A stretch of DNA of 64,000 nt from Zetaproteobacteria bacterium CG06_land_8_20_14_3_00_59_53. Lineage in GTDB: Bacteria > Pseudomonadota > Zetaproteobacteria > Mariprofundales > Mariprofundaceae. Of the stretch, positions 9,039-17,226 are shown in pieces (the stretch's first letter is position 1; every line of letters begins with the position of its first letter). The stretch is taken from the NCBI GenBank assembly GCA_002779605.1, contig PEWE01000030.1, positions 124,001 to 188,000 of the forward strand. Direction: 5' to 3'. Under the pieces are notes generated by a model. That model did no database searches. It saw only the letters and a list, made by a program, of their open reading frames with translations, and was not told the origin of the DNA. Both the position numbers and the translations under genes were made by a program.

Positions 9039-10637
9039 ATGTTAGATGCACTGATTCAACGACTCAATCCTGCAGCCTGGTGGTTGAGTGCGGCCCTGCT
9101 TAGCGCCCCCGCATACTACATAGCCCCGTGGTTTCTCCAATCATGGGCCACCGACCCCTATTTCAGCCACGGATGGATGGTCATGCTCTGGGGGGTGGGG
9201 CTGGCGATCTGGCGACTCTCTGCATCCGAACAAGAGCAGGAAGTAACAAGCGCAGGAGTCCGGCGAAACACATTGAGGCCTGTTTTCCTGACAACCCTGG
9301 AGCCGCTGATGCTCCCAACCGGTGCTTTCATACTTATGCTGGGACTGAGCCTTGATATTGCCACCCTGAAAGCGCTTGGCTGGATGTTTTCCATCTTCGG
9401 CCTGTTGCATTGGCGTCTCGGCGCAAAACGGTTCGGATATGTTGCCGCACCGCTTTATTTCACCCTGCTGTCCATCCCCTGGCCGTGGAGCATCGTGCAA
9501 TACATGGCGCTGCCGCTGCAGGAGGTATCGTCAACGATGGCCCGTTTCATCCTCGACACTCTGGGCCTGCCTGTCTGGCAGGAAGGCGTTACGCTGGATT
9601 CGGGGCGATTCAAGCTGGTTGTCGAGGAAGGCTGTTCCGGCATGCGCTCCTTTGTCGCCGTGCTCACCGTCGCCATTTATTTCATGGGCATGGGCTGGGG
9701 CAGCATCACCCAGCGCTGGCTGCATCCGCTGGTCGTTCTCATCATCATTCTTTGCGGCAATGGCATCAGGCTGGTAACCGCTCTTGGCATAGGTCACTAC
9801 TGGAGCCATGAATGGGCGATGATATGGGTGGAAGATATTTCACCCTTTCTATTGATTGTGTTCGAGGCGGCGCTTTTGCTGACATGGCTTGATAAGCCTG
9901 CGCATAGCTTCAGGACCAAAGCTGTGCCCCTGGCCGGGATCCCGTGCATCCTGAAAGAACTCTGGCAGGACAGTGCAGTTGCATTCACGGCTTCGCCCCC
10001 GGGATCGCTGCACCTCGGCGGACTTGCCCTGCTGCTTGTCGGCATCCTGTCCTTCGCCATTCCGGGCGAGAAGTCGAGCGTGGTTTTACCCGAATGGAAA
10101 ACCCCGGCCGACTGGCAGAGCATAGAATCGGGCGTGGTCGATGCCTCATCGAAAGAGATACAGGACGCCATGCAAGCCGGCGCCATCGTACGTGTGGTGC
10201 GCATGCAATCGCTGAGCAATCCGGGTGATATTGTTGACGGACAGATGATCATCAGCCTGGGCGGCCCCGGACGTGATGTGGACGACCCGCGCTTCTGCTA
10301 TCGCAGCAAAGGCTGGCGCATGCTGGCTGAGCAACTGCATAGCATTGACTCAACCACAGCCCCCCAGGTACCGGTAGTGAATGAAATCCTTGAAGAATTA
10401 CCGCGCATGCATACCACACGGCTGGACTGGTTCGCCTATCGGGTCGATGGTCGCTGGGTGCACGGCTATATGGAATTCCGTCTGCACCAGATGCTGGCCC
10501 GCGCCATGCGCCGCCTGGACAGCATCGCCGTGGTGCATATCTCCACCCCGCTCGGGCAAAGCGGCCACCGGGAGAATGAAATCCGCATGGCCCGGGAGCG
10601 CCTTGCAGCCATCTGGCAAACCATGCCCTTACAATAA
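9039..10637 (+). CDS. xrt: Exosortase fused to an EpsI-type C-terminal domain
   Basis: Polytopic transpeptidase thought to recognise PEP-CTERM signals and hand substrates to the cell surface. From ATG 9039 it is 532 aa. The N-terminal ~290 residues have about eight membrane helices. Expected active residues are Cys199 in EEGCSGMRSF, Arg244 in NGIRLV and a His in GHYWSHEW (253 or 257). The C-terminal ~230 residues, after another hydrophobic segment, resemble the EpsI/DUF3485 domain (GGPGRDVDDPRFCYRSKGW, YRVDGRWVHGY), so two usually paired functions are on one chain. The frame is open from a GTG at 9000, but no ribosome site supports either start. No exopolysaccharide genes are adjacent. Confidence 0.88.
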   Translation: MLDALIQRLNPAAWWLSAALLSAPAYYIAPWFLQSWATDPYFSHGWMVMLWGVGLAIWRLSASEQEQEVTSAGVRRNTLRPVFLTTLEPLMLPTGAFILMLGLSLDIATLKALGWMFSIFGLLHWRLGAKRFGYVAAPLYFTLLSIPWPWSIVQYMALPLQEVSSTMARFILDTLGLPVWQEGVTLDSGRFKLVVEEGCSGMRSFVAVLTVAIYFMGMGWGSITQRWLHPLVVLIIILCGNGIRLVTALGIGHYWSHEWAMIWVEDISPFLLIVFEAALLLTWLDKPAHSFRTKAVPLAGIPCILKELWQDSAVAFTASPPGSLHLGGLALLLVGILSFAIPGEKSSVVLPEWKTPADWQSIESGVVDASSKEIQDAMQAGAIVRVVRMQSLSNPGDIVDGQMIISLGGPGRDVDDPRFCYRSKGWRMLAEQLHSIDSTTAPQVPVVNEILEELPRMHTTRLDWFAYRVDGRWVHGYMEFRLHQMLARAMRRLDSIAVVHISTPLGQSGHRENEIRMARERLAAIWQTMPLQ

Positions 10638-10709
10638 CAAAGCTTTTCTTGACACCCCCCCCCTCGCCATCGTCACATTTCGCAAAATTTGTCTAATAGG
10701 AATGAACCT

Positions 10710-11336
10710 ATGAAAAAACCAATGATGATCGCAGCCCTGCTGCTCATGCCGCTGCTGCTGGCCACTAAAGCCGAGGCCGCACCTCTCTATGAAGGCACCG
10801 CTATCTATACCCTGCCGAATTCCACCCTCGTTACCATGAACTGGGCTATTGACAACCCAGGAACCAACGGGGCGGCCTATAGGTACAGATACCAATTAAT
10901 TGGCACCAGCAATAACTCCGCGCAAACCTTCGACTTTACCGCATTGACCGGTGTCACTTCAATTACACAGGGTGGCTCGAGCAGGACCCCCGGTATAACA
11001 AATTTCACCCAGACACCGAGCAGTGGAGTTCCAGTAACCGGATTGTCATCCCTGCAGTCGACTTTTGTAACCCCGGCCACTGCCACCGCATCCACATGGG
11101 CTGTTAATTTATTCTGGGACAGCAACGTCACCCCGGTCACGTCAGGTTCGGTCACCATTAATAACGTCACCATTAGCGGCATCGGCCCATCCGGTGCTGC
11201 CGGTGCTGGTGCCGCCACCCCTGGCGCACCGGAGCCGCAGACTTGGGCGCTGCTGATTACCCTAATGGGCTTCGCCACCTTCTGGTTGCGCCGTCGTCAG
11301 GATGACGAACAGCTGCAAGCAAGCATCGCCGCCTGA
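10710..11336 (+). CDS. PEP-CTERM sorting-domain protein, intact copy
   Basis: 208 aa, starting ATG 10710 (MKKPMMIAALLLMPLL) with AGGA upstream. A cleavable signal peptide ends near TKAEAA. The middle is Thr, Ser, Gly and Val-rich and probably beta-sandwich. Near the C-terminus is the PEP-CTERM signal: PEPQTWALLITLMG, a short hydrophobic stretch, then RRR. Unlike the common form, about 12 further residues, acidic and polar, follow the arginines (QDDEQLQASIAA). Exported, and presumably sorted by the adjacent exosortase. A strong terminator follows. Its paralog lies directly downstream. Confidence 0.88.
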   Translation: MKKPMMIAALLLMPLLLATKAEAAPLYEGTAIYTLPNSTLVTMNWAIDNPGTNGAAYRYRYQLIGTSNNSAQTFDFTALTGVTSITQGGSSRTPGITNFTQTPSSGVPVTGLSSLQSTFVTPATATASTWAVNLFWDSNVTPVTSGSVTINNVTISGIGPSGAAGAGAATPGAPEPQTWALLITLMGFATFWLRRRQDDEQLQASIAA

Positions 11337-11362
11337 TCGCACGACAGCAACGAGAACCCCAA

Positions 11363-11389
11363 GGGGCGCGTTACCGCGCCCCTTTTTTT
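11363..11389 (+). terminator. Rho-independent terminator after first PEP-CTERM gene
   Basis: Stem GGGGCGCG / CGCGCCCC with loop TTAC, followed by seven T (11383-11389), 26 bases after the stop codon. It ends transcription of the exosortase and first PEP-CTERM gene, so the second paralog probably has its own promoter. Confidence 0.92.
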
Positions 11390-11555
11390 GTTTGCATGGA
11401 TTGCCCCCACATGCGGTATGCGCCCGCATTGCCCTGTGAAAAGCCCACGCCACCACGCTGAATCCTGCCTTTCCCTGTCACCTGTTATGGTTATTGACCA
11501 AAATCTCCCGCGTTCCTACATTCGGGACTTGCCATTAGGATCCGCACGAACCTCA

Positions 11556-12172
11556 ATGAAAAAGACTCTCACGCTTGCCGCACTGCTGCTGATGCCGCTG
11601 CTGTTCACCCCGTCCCAAGCGCAGGCAGCCCCGCTGTATTCCGGCACAAGCCTGTTTGCTTTGAACGGCGGTTCGGACTCGATGAGCGTTAACTGGTCTG
11701 TGTACGCTTCTACAGCCACCGCGCCGGGTGGACTCGCAGGATTGGGAGCCGGCTATGTCTATCAATACTCACTGGCATCCGGGAATGGAAGTGCAGGGAC
11801 GTATAATTTCTCAGCCTTGCTCGGAGCCTCGGTTCCCATCACCGGGGCCATGTTCGCCGACGCACCCAATCTACTCGTTACGTCCCAAACCCCGAGCGGA
11901 GCAACCTCTGCAAGCGCTCTGAGTGCCACGCTAACTACCAATGGCCCGGTGGGCGATGCGGTCGGTTTATGGTGGAGCAGTACGGCAGCCCCGGTGATCT
12001 CGAGCGTCACCATCAATGGCGTGACCGACACGTCAACGATAATGGCGCCCGGTGTGCCAGGCCTGCCAGAACCGCAAACCTGGCGCTGCTGATTACCCTC
12101 ATGGGTTTCACCACATGGTGGCTAAGCCGCAGACAAGACGACGATACACAGGAATCCAATATCGCCGCCTGA
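11556..12172 (+). pseudogene. Second PEP-CTERM protein, frameshifted at its sorting signal
   Basis: Paralog of the gene at 10710. Start ATG 11556 (MKKTLTLAALLLMPLL), with a signal peptide ending near SQAQAA and a Ser, Thr and Gly-rich body. In the paralog the signal is coded CAG ACT TGG GCG CTG. Here one G is missing (CAA ACC TGG CGC TGC TGA), so translation stops at 12092, right after PEPQTWRC. In the +1 frame the rest of the signal is intact (ALLITLMGFTTWWLSRRQ and a polar tail) to a stop at 12170-12172. As read, the protein keeps the PEP motif but loses the membrane segment and arginines. A sequencing error, recent mutation, or a phase switch are all possible. Confidence 0.85.
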
Positions 12173-12196
12173 TTATACGACAACCTTTCAACCCCC

Positions 12197-12225
12197 GGGG
12201 GCGCGACATCGCACCGTGCTTTTTT
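12197..12225 (+). terminator. Degenerate terminator after second PEP-CTERM copy
   Basis: It sits where the first copy has its terminator and looks like a decayed version: a GC-rich left arm, loop ACAT, right arm CGCACCGTGC with mismatches, then six T. Pairing is imperfect, so function is uncertain. Confidence 0.4.
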
Positions 12226-12264
12226 GCACTGGCCAGGCGATTTGCCTTGCCGTAGGCTCAATAA

Positions 12265-14565
12265 ATGCGATACCTTGGCTCACTTCTTCGCCGTGCTTGC
12301 CTGATGCTTGCGCTGCTGAGCTGCGGCCTGCTGCTGGCATTCTTCCCGTCAACCGGCCAGATACCCGAAATCCGAAGCCTGGACATTCAGGGAGTCAAAC
12401 GACTTGCCTTTCTGCCGACACCTCACGGCTGGCCGGTTTCCGTGGCGACAAGCGGCAACCATGTGCTGCTAAGCAACGGCGAAACCTGGCGCGGCCTACA
12501 AAACATCAACTGGCGCGATGTCTCCGCGCCACACATCGAACAGACCTTCGACACCGGGAACACCAATGCGGCGATGGTGATGCTGGGTAACCGGGTCTAT
12601 GTTCTTGCCAATTATCACGGTATCACGATGTTCGATATGGATGCGGACGGAAAACTGACCCGGATCGGTCGCTGGAGGCTGCCACCGCCTGCCGATCACG
12701 GGAGGATGATGGTTGGCCTGCAGCGTGATGGCAGGCAATACCTGTACCTATCCATCAAACCGGAAGGCAACTGGAAAGATTGGCCTGTAAACCCCGCCAT
12801 ACCCGAACCGGGGCTGTATATGCTTGATGTGACCGATGCAAAAGACATTCAGGTGTATCACCTTGGCAAACAACCAATGTTCAGCACAATCGCTGAAGGC
12901 TACGGCTATATCATCCAGGGCAGCCGACTTGATATCTATGCGCTGGATCGACCCACCAGCCCGCGTCGAATCAGCGGCTACCAGGCGACAGGCAACATCA
13001 CCGGCTTGAGCATTGAGCAGGGGCATGCCTGGCTAACCGTTCAGGGGAGTTCTCTGGAATTGATTGATGTGAACGAGGCTTACGCACCCAGACTTCTGGC
13101 CCAAAGCAACGAAGGGGACATGCGACATGCGACGTCTCTGGCTGCACAAGGCGATTGGGCCTATGTGCTCGAGTCCGGAATCGGTTACGACGGTCCGGAT
13201 GGCGGCATGCATGTCTTCCATTGGCACGATGGGCAATTGCAACACATCAGGCACGCGACGTGGGGGCGCAGCAATATGCAGCGTATTACTCTGGCCGGTA
13301 ATGCGGCCTATGTAACCGACCAGTATTACGGGCTCTGGCGATTCGATATCAGCCAGCCGGACCTGCCGCAGCGCGGCGCACTATTCATGAGCGCCGGTGA
13401 AAACCAGCAACTTCTCATTGAAAAAAATATCGGACTTCTCAATCTGGAGTGGGGAGGGACGGTAGGGATCCTCGACGCTTCAGATCCCCTGCACATCGGA
13501 ATCAAGGGGTATTACCGTCCGGGGCGTTTCGACGACTATGCCGTGGGCATCAGTGGGTCTTATTTCTACTATGGCAAACATGCATCACGGCGCATCATCG
13601 ACATACACGATCCAGCAAATCCCACCGAGGCGGGTGAATGGAAACTCCCGGGGCAACCGCTTATGCCACCGCAGAAATGGAGGCATCTTTTCTATGAATG
13701 GCTGCGAACAGGGAAACAACAGATCAGCCTGCTAGCCTTCGACATGGGCAATCCGCTCCATCCACGCCAGATTGGCAACATGATTCTACCCGAAGAACTA
13801 TCCTTAGCCTTCGGTAGCTCTGCCACGGATGGACAGCGCATGTTCGCCGTGGCCGACAACGGCATTGTTTCCGTGGATATATCTGATCCGGCTCGCATGC
13901 AAATCACCGGCATCTACTCTGAGCAGGGTATCGGCGCGCGAGCACCATACACATGGCAGGGTTCGGGGCGGCGCACTGCATTGAACGGCGATTACCTGTA
14001 TGTCATACAGGGCGCTGAAGATATGGATTCTCCACACATTGCCGTCATCGACGTATCCGACACAAAGCATATGCGCCGGGTGCATAACACCGCCGATACC
14101 CCTCCCGCCTTTCAGGATGACTGGTTTGATGAGCGTTTACTGCATCAGGGAGACATGCTCAACGACATGGTGATTCACGATGGCAAACTCTATGTCAGCG
14201 ATTACTGGGGCGGCATACGCATCTACGATTGCAGCATTCCGTTTCGTCCGCGACTGAGCCACTGGGAATTCCAACCCTACCTTTCACTACTCCCTGCCGA
14301 TTGGAGTCGTCAGCGTTACAAAGAGGCTGTGGCCTCTGGCAAATTGCACAAGTCTCTCAACCTGGATACCGAAAAATGGGAGCAACGACATGTCATTGGT
14401 CATCGTTTGTGGGATAGGCCCTTGGAATATCATCCCGGCTACGAACTGTTCGGCTGGAATATCGGCGGCTTTGTCGGCCAGTACCTGTTACAACCCAAGC
14501 TGGGAGGCATCGCTGTCTACCGCATATCTGATACTGTTACTCCCTCTGACAGCACGAAAAATTAG
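12265..14565 (+). CDS. LVIVD-repeat beta-propeller protein, exported or membrane-anchored
   Basis: 766 aa, starting ATG 12265 with AGG about 9 bases upstream. An N-terminal hydrophobic segment (residues about 10-28) serves as signal or anchor. The rest is built of some eleven ~45-residue repeats ending in the LVIVD-type pattern, for example LYMLDVTDAKDIQVYHLG, VGILDASDPLHIGIKGYY, RIIDIHDPANPTEAGEW, IVSVDISDPARMQITGIY and VIDVSDTKHMRRVHN. The family is predicted to fold as a beta-propeller and is found on bacterial surfaces. No enzyme motif is seen. It lies directly after the PEP-CTERM pair on the same strand, so a surface or adhesion role with the exosortase system is an inference from position. 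Confidence 0.8.
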   Translation: MRYLGSLLRRACLMLALLSCGLLLAFFPSTGQIPEIRSLDIQGVKRLAFLPTPHGWPVSVATSGNHVLLSNGETWRGLQNINWRDVSAPHIEQTFDTGNTNAAMVMLGNRVYVLANYHGITMFDMDADGKLTRIGRWRLPPPADHGRMMVGLQRDGRQYLYLSIKPEGNWKDWPVNPAIPEPGLYMLDVTDAKDIQVYHLGKQPMFSTIAEGYGYIIQGSRLDIYALDRPTSPRRISGYQATGNITGLSIEQGHAWLTVQGSSLELIDVNEAYAPRLLAQSNEGDMRHATSLAAQGDWAYVLESGIGYDGPDGGMHVFHWHDGQLQHIRHATWGRSNMQRITLAGNAAYVTDQYYGLWRFDISQPDLPQRGALFMSAGENQQLLIEKNIGLLNLEWGGTVGILDASDPLHIGIKGYYRPGRFDDYAVGISGSYFYYGKHASRRIIDIHDPANPTEAGEWKLPGQPLMPPQKWRHLFYEWLRTGKQQISLLAFDMGNPLHPRQIGNMILPEELSLAFGSSATDGQRMFAVADNGIVSVDISDPARMQITGIYSEQGIGARAPYTWQGSGRRTALNGDYLYVIQGAEDMDSPHIAVIDVSDTKHMRRVHNTADTPPAFQDDWFDERLLHQGDMLNDMVIHDGKLYVSDYWGGIRIYDCSIPFRPRLSHWEFQPYLSLLPADWSRQRYKEAVASGKLHKSLNLDTEKWEQRHVIGHRLWDRPLEYHPGYELFGWNIGGFVGQYLLQPKLGGIAVYRISDTVTPSDSTKN

Positions 14566-14753
14566 TGCTGCATCCGAATTCCTTACGCGGCATGCATTTC
14601 AAGCTGTTTCGCATCCATAGTGACAGGCATGCATCGGGTCTATATGGTATCTTGCGGGAAACGTTCATGGAGGGGATTTTACATGCCTGATCTCCATCCT
14701 CAGACAGTTTGCCGATCAGCATCATCGATCACATTCACCCTAGGGAGAAATGC

Positions 14754-15122
14754 ATGAAACATACAATGACCATTGCAGCAATCGCACTGCTTGCCACTGT
14801 CGGCATAACCGGCACGTCCCACGCAGGTGCGGAACAAAAATGTGCGACCTGCCATAATTTCGATAGCAGCAACAAAGTCGGCCCAGGACTTGGCGGAATC
14901 ATCGGACGCCCGGCCGGCAAGCTCGAGGGATTCAAGTACGGCCCCGGCCTATCGGATGCCAACTGGAACTGGGATGAAGCCAAGCTGCGCGAGTGGATGT
15001 GCAACTCTAAAGACGCCGTGAAGAAGTTCACCGGCGACGACAAGGCCAAGACCAAGATGCCACCACAGAAGGTCTGTGATCCGGCCGCACAGAACGAGGT
15101 GCTGGCAAAGCTGAAGGGTTAA
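14754..15122 (+). CDS. Small periplasmic monohaem c-type cytochrome
   Basis: 122 aa, start ATG 14754 with GGGAG 7 bases upstream. A signal peptide ends near SHAGA. The haem site CATCH follows at about residue 29, with a Met ligand expected in TKMPP near residue 104. The layout GPGLGGIIGRPAG and FKYGPGLSDANWNWDE matches class I cytochromes of the c2/c550 type. Two further cysteines flank the Met-ligand region (WMCNS and KVCDP), so a disulfide that clamps this loop is possible. Probable periplasmic electron carrier; its partner is not evident here. A terminator follows. Confidence 0.92.
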   Translation: MKHTMTIAAIALLATVGITGTSHAGAEQKCATCHNFDSSNKVGPGLGGIIGRPAGKLEGFKYGPGLSDANWNWDEAKLREWMCNSKDAVKKFTGDDKAKTKMPPQKVCDPAAQNEVLAKLKG

Positions 15123-15141
15123 GCCCTTTATGTCAAAATGG

Positions 15142-15166
15142 AAAGGCGGCCTGCGGGCTGCCTTTT
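15142..15166 (+). terminator. Terminator after cytochrome c gene
   Basis: Stem AAAGGCGGCC / GGCTGCCTTT with loop TGCG and one G-T pair, ending in a T-run. It could also work from the opposite strand (AAA on the left arm), separating convergent genes. Confidence 0.8.
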
Positions 15167-15227
15167 CTCACTCAGTAACCCAGCTACGAAAATCAGCCGA
15201 TCCGATTCGGCCAGGAGCACTGCTTTC

Positions 15228-15827
15228 CTATTGGCCGCGCACAAGACGGATATTTGCATACAATAGTTTTGGCCTGACCTCGATAAAACCGACGTTATAA
15301 AATTGGGTGGCCCAAGCCTGATTCGCATCGGCGACAAAGGGGGAAGACGACCAGTACCAATCCCCCGGAGATGGAAAAACCTGCGTATTCAACGCCGGAT
15401 AGTTGCACTGCTCTTCCATGATTGAATTCAGCTCTTTGACATTGGGAACACGCCAATCCGTGTATCCTGCAAACCCGCCAGTGCTGTTCACCTGTGCGAC
15501 CCATTCCAAAGCTCCCAGCCAGGTTAATGGCGAGGCAGCACCGGCACAACCTGCCCAGTCCCATACCTTGCCTTCCGAACAACGTTTCCACATCAACCCG
15601 GTATCCGAGTCCGTCACAGTTCCATCTCCGTTGTCTGTGAAATCTGAAGTGGGCGTACTGGCAACAATCGTCGATTGACATGTCTGTGCGGCCACGGCCG
15701 GGCAACTCCATAAAAACATGGCAACAAACGCATAAAAAACACCACTGACTTGCAGCAAGCGACGGCCTCCCTTGCGCCCGTCACAATCTTCAAACCGACA
15801 CTCGCTCATATCGTTCTCCCGTTTCAT
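15228..15827 (-). CDS. DUF1566 domain protein, exported
   Basis: 199 aa. An N-terminal hydrophobic segment ending in WSCPAVAA is a likely signal peptide, although a 25-residue polar head precedes it. A start downstream of the annotated ATG is possible. The remainder is one DUF1566 (Lcl C-terminal-like) domain with the usual landmarks: DTGLMWKRC, TDWRVPNVKELNSI, WYWSSSP and the final ANIRLVRG. The family is secreted or surface-bound and its function is mostly unknown. Its ATG overlaps the stop of the upstream Calx-beta gene by 4 bases, so the two are coupled. Confidence 0.83.
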   Translation of the reverse strand: MKRENDMSECRFEDCDGRKGGRRLLQVSGVFYAFVAMFLWSCPAVAAQTCQSTIVASTPTSDFTDNGDGTVTDSDTGLMWKRCSEGKVWDWAGCAGAASPLTWLGALEWVAQVNSTGGFAGYTDWRVPNVKELNSIMEEQCNYPALNTQVFPSPGDWYWSSSPFVADANQAWATQFYNVGFIEVRPKLLYANIRLVRGQ

Positions 15828-17104
15828 CTGACACCCCCATCGCGAACGAGACGGACATGATCTATCCAGTCTTTCTTGCCCAGACCAGTATTATCGGGAT
15901 AACTGAAACCTACGCCCCATACAAGAACCGGATGATAGGCTGATGTTGCAGACCAGTACCATGCCTTGAACGTGTTGGGGAAATAGTTCAAGTCAATGGA
16001 AAAGCCGGTTGTCGAGACCCCGTAATCCTTGATTGAATTCAGCTCTTCCTTACCAGGCATCCGCCAATCGGTATAACCGCACAAAGCCACTGCATTCACT
16101 GCAGCAACGAATTTCTCAGTATCACAATTCACAGTGTCCGCGCAGATTCCAAGGTTTGAACCTCCCGCAAATCCCCCGTTCGAGGTTGGATCGGAATTGT
16201 ACCAGGAGTATTCGTAGGTGGAGTCCCGCAGGCCACCTGCGCCTGCCGGTGTTTTCACCTCCCACATCAGGCCGGTGACATTATCCTGTACACAGTCCCA
16301 TGGGGTGATGCTGTAAATCGCTGTCTGGTCGGCTAAAGGGGCACCTGTGCTATCCAATTTGGTAAAAGTGAATCCGGCCCGGCCATCCGCATTACTGTTT
16401 AGAAACGGATCAGCATCCCGCCCATATGCTGCGTCCTGGCCTAGCAACACAGAAGTTGCAACAGCAGGCGAAAGACTCACTGCATCCGCCAATATTGTGA
16501 TGCCGGTATCATTCATGCGGGAGACATCATCGTTGATAATGGTACCGGTTGCGGTTGCTGAGCCCAGCAAAAGGTTTCCGGACGGTGAGAAAAGCGTCAT
16601 GATCAGGGTTTCATCCGATTCGGGTACGGACTCCCCCTTCACATCCACCTTGATAATCGCAGTGGTACTCCCTGCAGGTATCGTCAGTGTGCCGCTGACC
16701 GGGCTGTAATCCGCACCGGCACGTGCCGTGCCGTCTACTGTTGCATACCTCACATCCACATGGCCGTCAGCCAGACCGCTCAGGGTAACAGCAAAGATCA
16801 GACGGGTTTTACCCGACAGTCCTTCAACAACGCTGCCACCGCTAATGTTTGCCGTAGGCAGGACATCATCAGCTTCATGCCATTCACGCCTTCTATTGGA
16901 CTTCCCTGAATCCATTCTGTCTTCGTCATCGGTTTCAACATGTGCGGTATAGGCATGGTCTTTCGACTTGTCCTTTCGATGACCATCACCGGCAACAGCT
17001 TGATTACCCGACATAAAAAATGGGAGCAACAATAATAGACACGCGAGGCCGCTTAGCATTCTCCGCAACAGCGCCCCGCCCATGAGACATGCAAATTCAA
17101 GCAT
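15824..17104 (-). CDS. Calx-beta plus DUF1566 surface protein
   Basis: 426 aa, start ATG 17104 behind a G-rich ribosome site. Order: signal peptide (to about residue 38), a charged low-complexity stretch rich in Asp, Lys, Arg and His, one Calx-beta domain (about 85-195, with VRYATVDGTARAGADYSPVS and VPESDETLIMTLFSP), then a DUF1566 domain (GLMWEVKTPAG, TDWRMPGKEELNSI, YWSATS, HVRLVRDGG). Calx-beta modules bind calcium in other proteins. It is coupled to a second, shorter DUF1566 gene. Probably a secreted or surface-exposed pair. No PEP-CTERM signal is seen in either. Confidence 0.82.
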   Translation of the reverse strand: MLEFACLMGGALLRRMLSGLACLLLLLPFFMSGNQAVAGDGHRKDKSKDHAYTAHVETDDEDRMDSGKSNRRREWHEADDVLPTANISGGSVVEGLSGKTRLIFAVTLSGLADGHVDVRYATVDGTARAGADYSPVSGTLTIPAGSTTAIIKVDVKGESVPESDETLIMTLFSPSGNLLLGSATATGTIINDDVSRMNDTGITILADAVSLSPAVATSVLLGQDAAYGRDADPFLNSNADGRAGFTFTKLDSTGAPLADQTAIYSITPWDCVQDNVTGLMWEVKTPAGAGGLRDSTYEYSWYNSDPTSNGGFAGGSNLGICADTVNCDTEKFVAAVNAVALCGYTDWRMPGKEELNSIKDYGVSTTGFSIDLNYFPNTFKAWYWSATSAYHPVLVWGVGFSYPDNTGLGKKDWIDHVRLVRDGGVR

Positions 17105-17226
17105 ACCGATCCCCCGCCCCAGAAATCAAACCCAACAACGAGCACTGACTATAAGTCGGCTTTTTTAGGGAAACAACAATTAATATCGCCAAGATCGCTC
17201 CCAGAATAAAAAATATCCGGCTTTGG

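Noticed and set aside
11337-12264. The two PEP-CTERM genes as a transposon-borne or CRISPR-like repeat
   Set aside because: The similarity is that of paralogous genes with signal peptide and sorting signal. No terminal repeats or regular spacers are present.
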